Assembly: GCA_027922465.2 (NCBI GenBank)
Contig: BQMF02000628.1
Span: 62,001 to 126,000, forward strand
DNA: 64,000 nucleotides
Direction: 5' to 3'
Source: Turritopsis dohrnii
Taxonomy: Eukaryota; Cnidaria; Hydrozoa; Anthoathecata; Oceaniidae
The translations under genes were made by a program, and so were the position numbers. Below are positions 60,388 to 64,000 of this stretch, piece by piece. Positions within the stretch are counted from its first letter, which is position 1. Each line of letters begins with the position of its first letter. The notes beneath the pieces are model-generated. The model had not been told where the DNA came from and ran no database searches. It worked only from the letters and a program-made list of their open reading frames with translations.

Positions 60388-60785
60388 GGGGGTGATCACA
60401 TGGAGGGGGGCTAGCCCGGTTAGGCGGGCTAGCTCGGTTTGCCGAGATCTCGCTACTATTGTCATATAAATTTGAGTTTGAGATCACATGAGAAACGAGC
60501 CAGCCCGCTTTGCCGAGATCTCGCTTCATTTAACCGAGATCTCGGTAAAGCGGGCTGAAGAATTTCTCATGTGATAGCTTTCAACCGGGCTGGCCCCCTT
60601 TGCCGGGATTAAATTGCATACACGGCGCATGCGTAAAGTTGAAAAATATAACAAATATCACGTCATCAGTTTTTTAGCCCGGTTAAGCGGGCTCATACTT
60701 TTCCATGTGATCATAAAAATTTATCAGCCCGCCTAACCGAGCCAGCCCGGTTTACCGGGCTTGCCCTCCTCATGTGATCATCCCC
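60388..60785. mobile_element. GATCACATG MITE, copy B (398 bp, TAA duplications)
   Basis: GGGGGTGATCACATGGAGGG to CATGTGATCATCCCC with TAA on both sides. Very similar to copy A at 15076-15452 over its whole length, apart from an extra CCGAGATCTCG module near the left end. Confidence 0.85.
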
Positions 60786-61820
60786 TAAATATAAATTGAT
60801 ATTTTGCATTAACTGTTTTTCTCGTCACATACGCGTGTTTAAAAGTCTTTTAAAAAAAAATTCTGTCCCCAACCAATTTTTGCGGAATTAAATGTTTAAA
60901 TGCTCGAATAAAAACGGTTTTTAGTTCAATTTTCTAAAAATGAAATGGATAAGAAAATTGTTGAAAAAGAAAATGCGTAATATTTTTTCATGATCCAAAT
61001 TGACATAAAATTTTTGAAAAACATACACGCTGAAAAATACGAGTAGGAGAGCTTTTCAATTTTTTTTAGAAATTAGCTAAGGGTCTCTCTGCAACAGCCA
61101 GGACGTTTTGAATGAACGAAGTACTTCAGAAAATGCGCGAAGTGGTCTTCAAACAATTCTTGTGTCTTTGTCGTTATGGATTTTTCTATTGTATGAACTC
61201 TTAATCTCTGGAAACTACATTGATAAAACCTTTATAATGATTAGCAATTGAATGCAGCTGAGAGTGACGATATCATTAATGTATAAAAGGATTGCGCGTT
61301 GTGTTGTTTTACTAGTAAAAAACTTTTGTCATCATAACAAAGCAATTAGTGATAGTTATCACAATCATAGTGAAAAAAAAAAAAATTACCATGAGCTTTT
61401 AGTCTATTTTTAATGTAAAGCAAAGAGTTTGTTTTTCAAATTGCGTTTCAAAAAAAAAGAAGGTAAATTTCATTGAAGTTATTTTTTTTTAACTCGGTTT
61501 AGCTTTGTCTGAAAGGATATCTACTAGTTCATGTAAACGCATCTTGTGTAAATGATTTTTTAATTTTGTGTTATTTGTTTTCAGTTTTTTTTTGTTTTGA
61601 AATTTTGACGTGAAAATTTGTCCTGTTTGTCACTAAGTTTGCTAAAATAAAGGCTTAAAGTTTTTGCCCAAACCATCTTTTTTTGGTTTCGTTTTAATTG
61701 TCAAAAACTATCAAAAAGGAAAATTGATTAGAAAAGATCGAAAAATGGAATCGAAGATTTTAGTTATCATCTGAAATTTAACTCTTTCGAAAGATGTAAT
61801 TCCTTATCAAGATAATATAT

Positions 61821-62153
61821 ACCGGTTGAGTCAAAAAGAAGTACAGGTGTTTCACAAAAAATATCTTTCGATTGAATAATTATGAAAGATAGTTTTTTTA
61901 TTTCTGAATAGAGGAATCCTTTACCTATATTTTGGTGCATCACGTTTCTAATTTGGTTGAGTAAAATAAAAGTTATGGACAAAAAACTGGAAGCGGTCCT
62001 TCTAAAAATCCGAGCAAAATGTCTTAAAACAAGATTTATGTTTTCATTGCAAACCAGAAGGGAATGAAGCACTACTGTATAAAACTTTTTTCTACTCAAC
62101 CAAATCAGACGAATGATACACCAAAACGTACTTTTTTTGACTCACCCCCGGTA
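61821..62153. mobile_element. ~330-bp MITE, TA-type
   Basis: TACCGGTTGAGTCAAAAAGA and inverted TACCGGGGGTGAGTCAAAAA ends, TA flanks, resembling Tc1/mariner-like ends. Confidence 0.8.
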
Positions 62154-62278
62154 TACATCATGATAAGTTTTTTCTATTATTATTGAGTTATCAAGAACCT
62201 TAAGTTCATACTTTCTTTATCATCGCCAATAAAATTATTTGCGCATGAAAGCTTTCCATTTTTGCTATTTTTTTAAAC

Positions 62279-62338
62279 AAAACTGTTTTTATTGGATAAT
62301 TCATTTTAAAAACTGTTTTTATTGGATAATTCATTTGA
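62279..62338. repeat. 30-bp tandem repeat, two units
   Basis: AAACTGTTTTTATTGGATAA repeated twice with identical sequence followed by TTCATTT. Confidence 0.8.
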
Positions 62339-62683
62339 GTGATGTCACTAAAAGCTTAACGGTATAATTATTTTTTAATAGCCGGTAACAATCGGATAAA
62401 ACAGAACACAGGAATCGTTTTTTCTTCTTTTGGGGTTTTTCCAAGTCGTAATCACTGCGACAAAAGAAAATAAGATTCAACAGAATAGAACTTGAAATCG
62501 ACATGGTCAGATGATGACTTTTAGAATATTTTAAAATTCTACAACCTTTTTTCCAGGGCCTTTTCGACGAATCTCTACGGCGAAACGTCTTACAGGAGTG
62601 AGTCCAAGGTCCCTGTTTTGTTCATGGGTGCATAAAAATAATTTATGCAATCACTTTTTCATAAATTTATCGGCCATACTTAA

Positions 62684-62800
62684 AGGCGAATATTCACTAT
62701 AGACAACGCGAAAACATTACGTATTATTTTCACGTGGTCTATTGTTTTGCGAATCGAACCGGTCCGGCCCGTGGACAACTATCCAAAGTGGATATTCGCC
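62684..62800. mobile_element. ~117-bp TTAA-flanked MITE
   Basis: AGGCGAATATTCACTATAG and inverted GGCGAATATCCACTTTG ends, TTAA at 62680-62683 and 62801-62804. Confidence 0.75.
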
Positions 62801-62809
62801 TTAAAGCAG

Positions 62810-64000
62810 AGTTCGATTTTTTTTCGTCTATTGTTTTTTAAATTAATTCGGACACCAAAGACAGAGTCGATTTTTGAATAAAAAATCTGGCATGTCACTG
62901 GCAGTTATACACACGTGTTTTTAAATTTCGAAGTATATAAAGTAGATGGTATTCCAATTTGGTATGGAGCACTTCTCTGCTGGATTCCCAGCTTTCAGTG
63001 GTCTTGAGGAAATGAAACATAAAGCTGTTTCTAATCTCTTCATCAGTAAGATAATAAGGACGGTAGATAAACTATTTGTTCGTTGGATCACATAACTTTG
63101 AATGTAGCAAGAGCAGTAACAAAGTTTGTTTTATATATCCTTCCAATCTTTTGCTCTATTTAATTGCGTTTCATCGCTAATGATCTTGATGTTATTAGTG
63201 GGGAAAAAAACTTAAATACACATTAACTTAACACATAGTACAAAATGATCTTCTATAATTTTTTTATGATTTTTCATTGTTTGATAGCTAATCTTCGTGA
63301 CAGTCAACATCAATCAATCAAGACATTTAAATTAATGATGAAGTTTGTGTCTAAATTCTTTTTAATAAAAATTATTTCAAATAAGATATGTATTTTTGTG
63401 AGTAAAGATAATGAAGTTACGTTTTTTTATTTCTCTGAAGTAATTTGTTAAAAAATCACTGCTAAGGAGTGCATTTCAATAGAATTATACACTGTATTTC
63501 AATGAAAAATGCTCTTTGTCGCAGTGACTTTTTGACGATTTTGCTTACTGGGAGTTATTTGGTAGCCGGTAAATTTGCATATTTTTAAAGTAAAAAAAAG
63601 AAAAGGAAATTAGGTACTGGTGGAGTAAATACATACGAAGATCTTTACTTGCATACCAAAGTTTCAAGAAATAATTCTGAGTGTTATCTATGTCATTATC
63701 AGTAGCAAATTTACCCTCTTCATTCAAATCAAAGGGTTGCTATTCTCTATATGTGATTTAAACTGGGAATGTGTGACCAGGTCTGCGATAAGAACTGATC
63801 TAGGTTTTAGTTGGGCCTAATCGAACCTTTGAAACTTTTAAAATTAGAAATCAATAAATAGATTTGATAAGGTCTTATCCCTCAGCTATTTACCTTTGGT
63901 AATCTGAAATTTTAAGTGTCCAAAAGAGAGATTACGGTAGACCATAAAGAAGAGATCTTTTCGTATGTTGTATACCATTTCGGCAAAATTGTCAAAAAAT
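62810..64000. other. No gene seen; CACTGCGA MITE at 63450-63552
   Basis: The MITE copy has AAATCACTGCTAAGGAGTGC and GTCGCAGTGACTTTTTGACG and ends TACTGGGAG. The rest is AT-rich with short ORFs. Confidence 0.5.

Noticed and set aside
61767..62099. 110-codon minus-strand ORF
   Set aside because: Lies within a TA-flanked MITE and overlaps its inverted end; chance ORF.

Overview
This window is eukaryotic (metazoan). It is AT-rich, its genes are split by GT-AG introns, and short inverted-repeat transposons are packed between and inside genes. The protein set (hormone-sensitive lipase, a boule/DAZ-type RRM protein, an EMSY/ENT-domain protein, a short class-A GPCR), the TTAGGG-like interstitial repeat and the repeat families suggest an early-branching animal, most likely a cnidarian. 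That placement is inference; nothing here fixes the species.

Layout. 1-7.6 kb: repeats, a decayed multi-copy element gene (about 2.7-3.4 kb, +), and an intact ORF (4568-5527, -) with a hydrophobic N-terminus, a 2A ribosome-skipping motif and a cysteine-protease-like domain. 8.25-13.56 kb (+): hormone-sensitive lipase (LIPE), nine exons reconstructed in phase, with the catalytic triad visible. 14-17.7 kb: a mobile-element ORF (-), several MITEs and one orphan terminal exon. 20.45-21.68 kb (+): boule-like gene with a one-base frame break between RNP2 and RNP1 of its RRM. 23-24 kb: repeats. 25.1-26.6 kb (-): candidate exons ending in a death-domain-like exon. 27.7-33.1 kb: decayed element sequence interrupted by a 2.37-kb TIR element, then a PIF/Harbinger transposase relic (-). 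34.56-43.52 kb (-): EMSY gene, twelve in-phase coding exons, with a C-terminal bromodomain not known to me in vertebrate EMSY; its probable 5'UTR exon and promoter lie near 45.5-45.7 kb. 48.85 kb (-): tRNA-Leu(CAG). 49.7-52.9 kb: nested TIR elements. 53.24-54.97 kb (+): a two-exon GPCR whose only intron is, almost base for base, a TTAA-flanked terminal-inverted-repeat element. 55-64 kb: MITEs and no convincing gene.

The genes do not form a functional cluster; this is an ordinary gene-poor animal locus. The points most worth following are the transposon-derived intron in the GPCR, the ENT-bromodomain fusion, the 2A protein with a signal-like leader, and the broken reading frame in boule. All exon structures were worked out by eye from splice signals, phase and protein similarity; no alignment, RNA data or database search was available.
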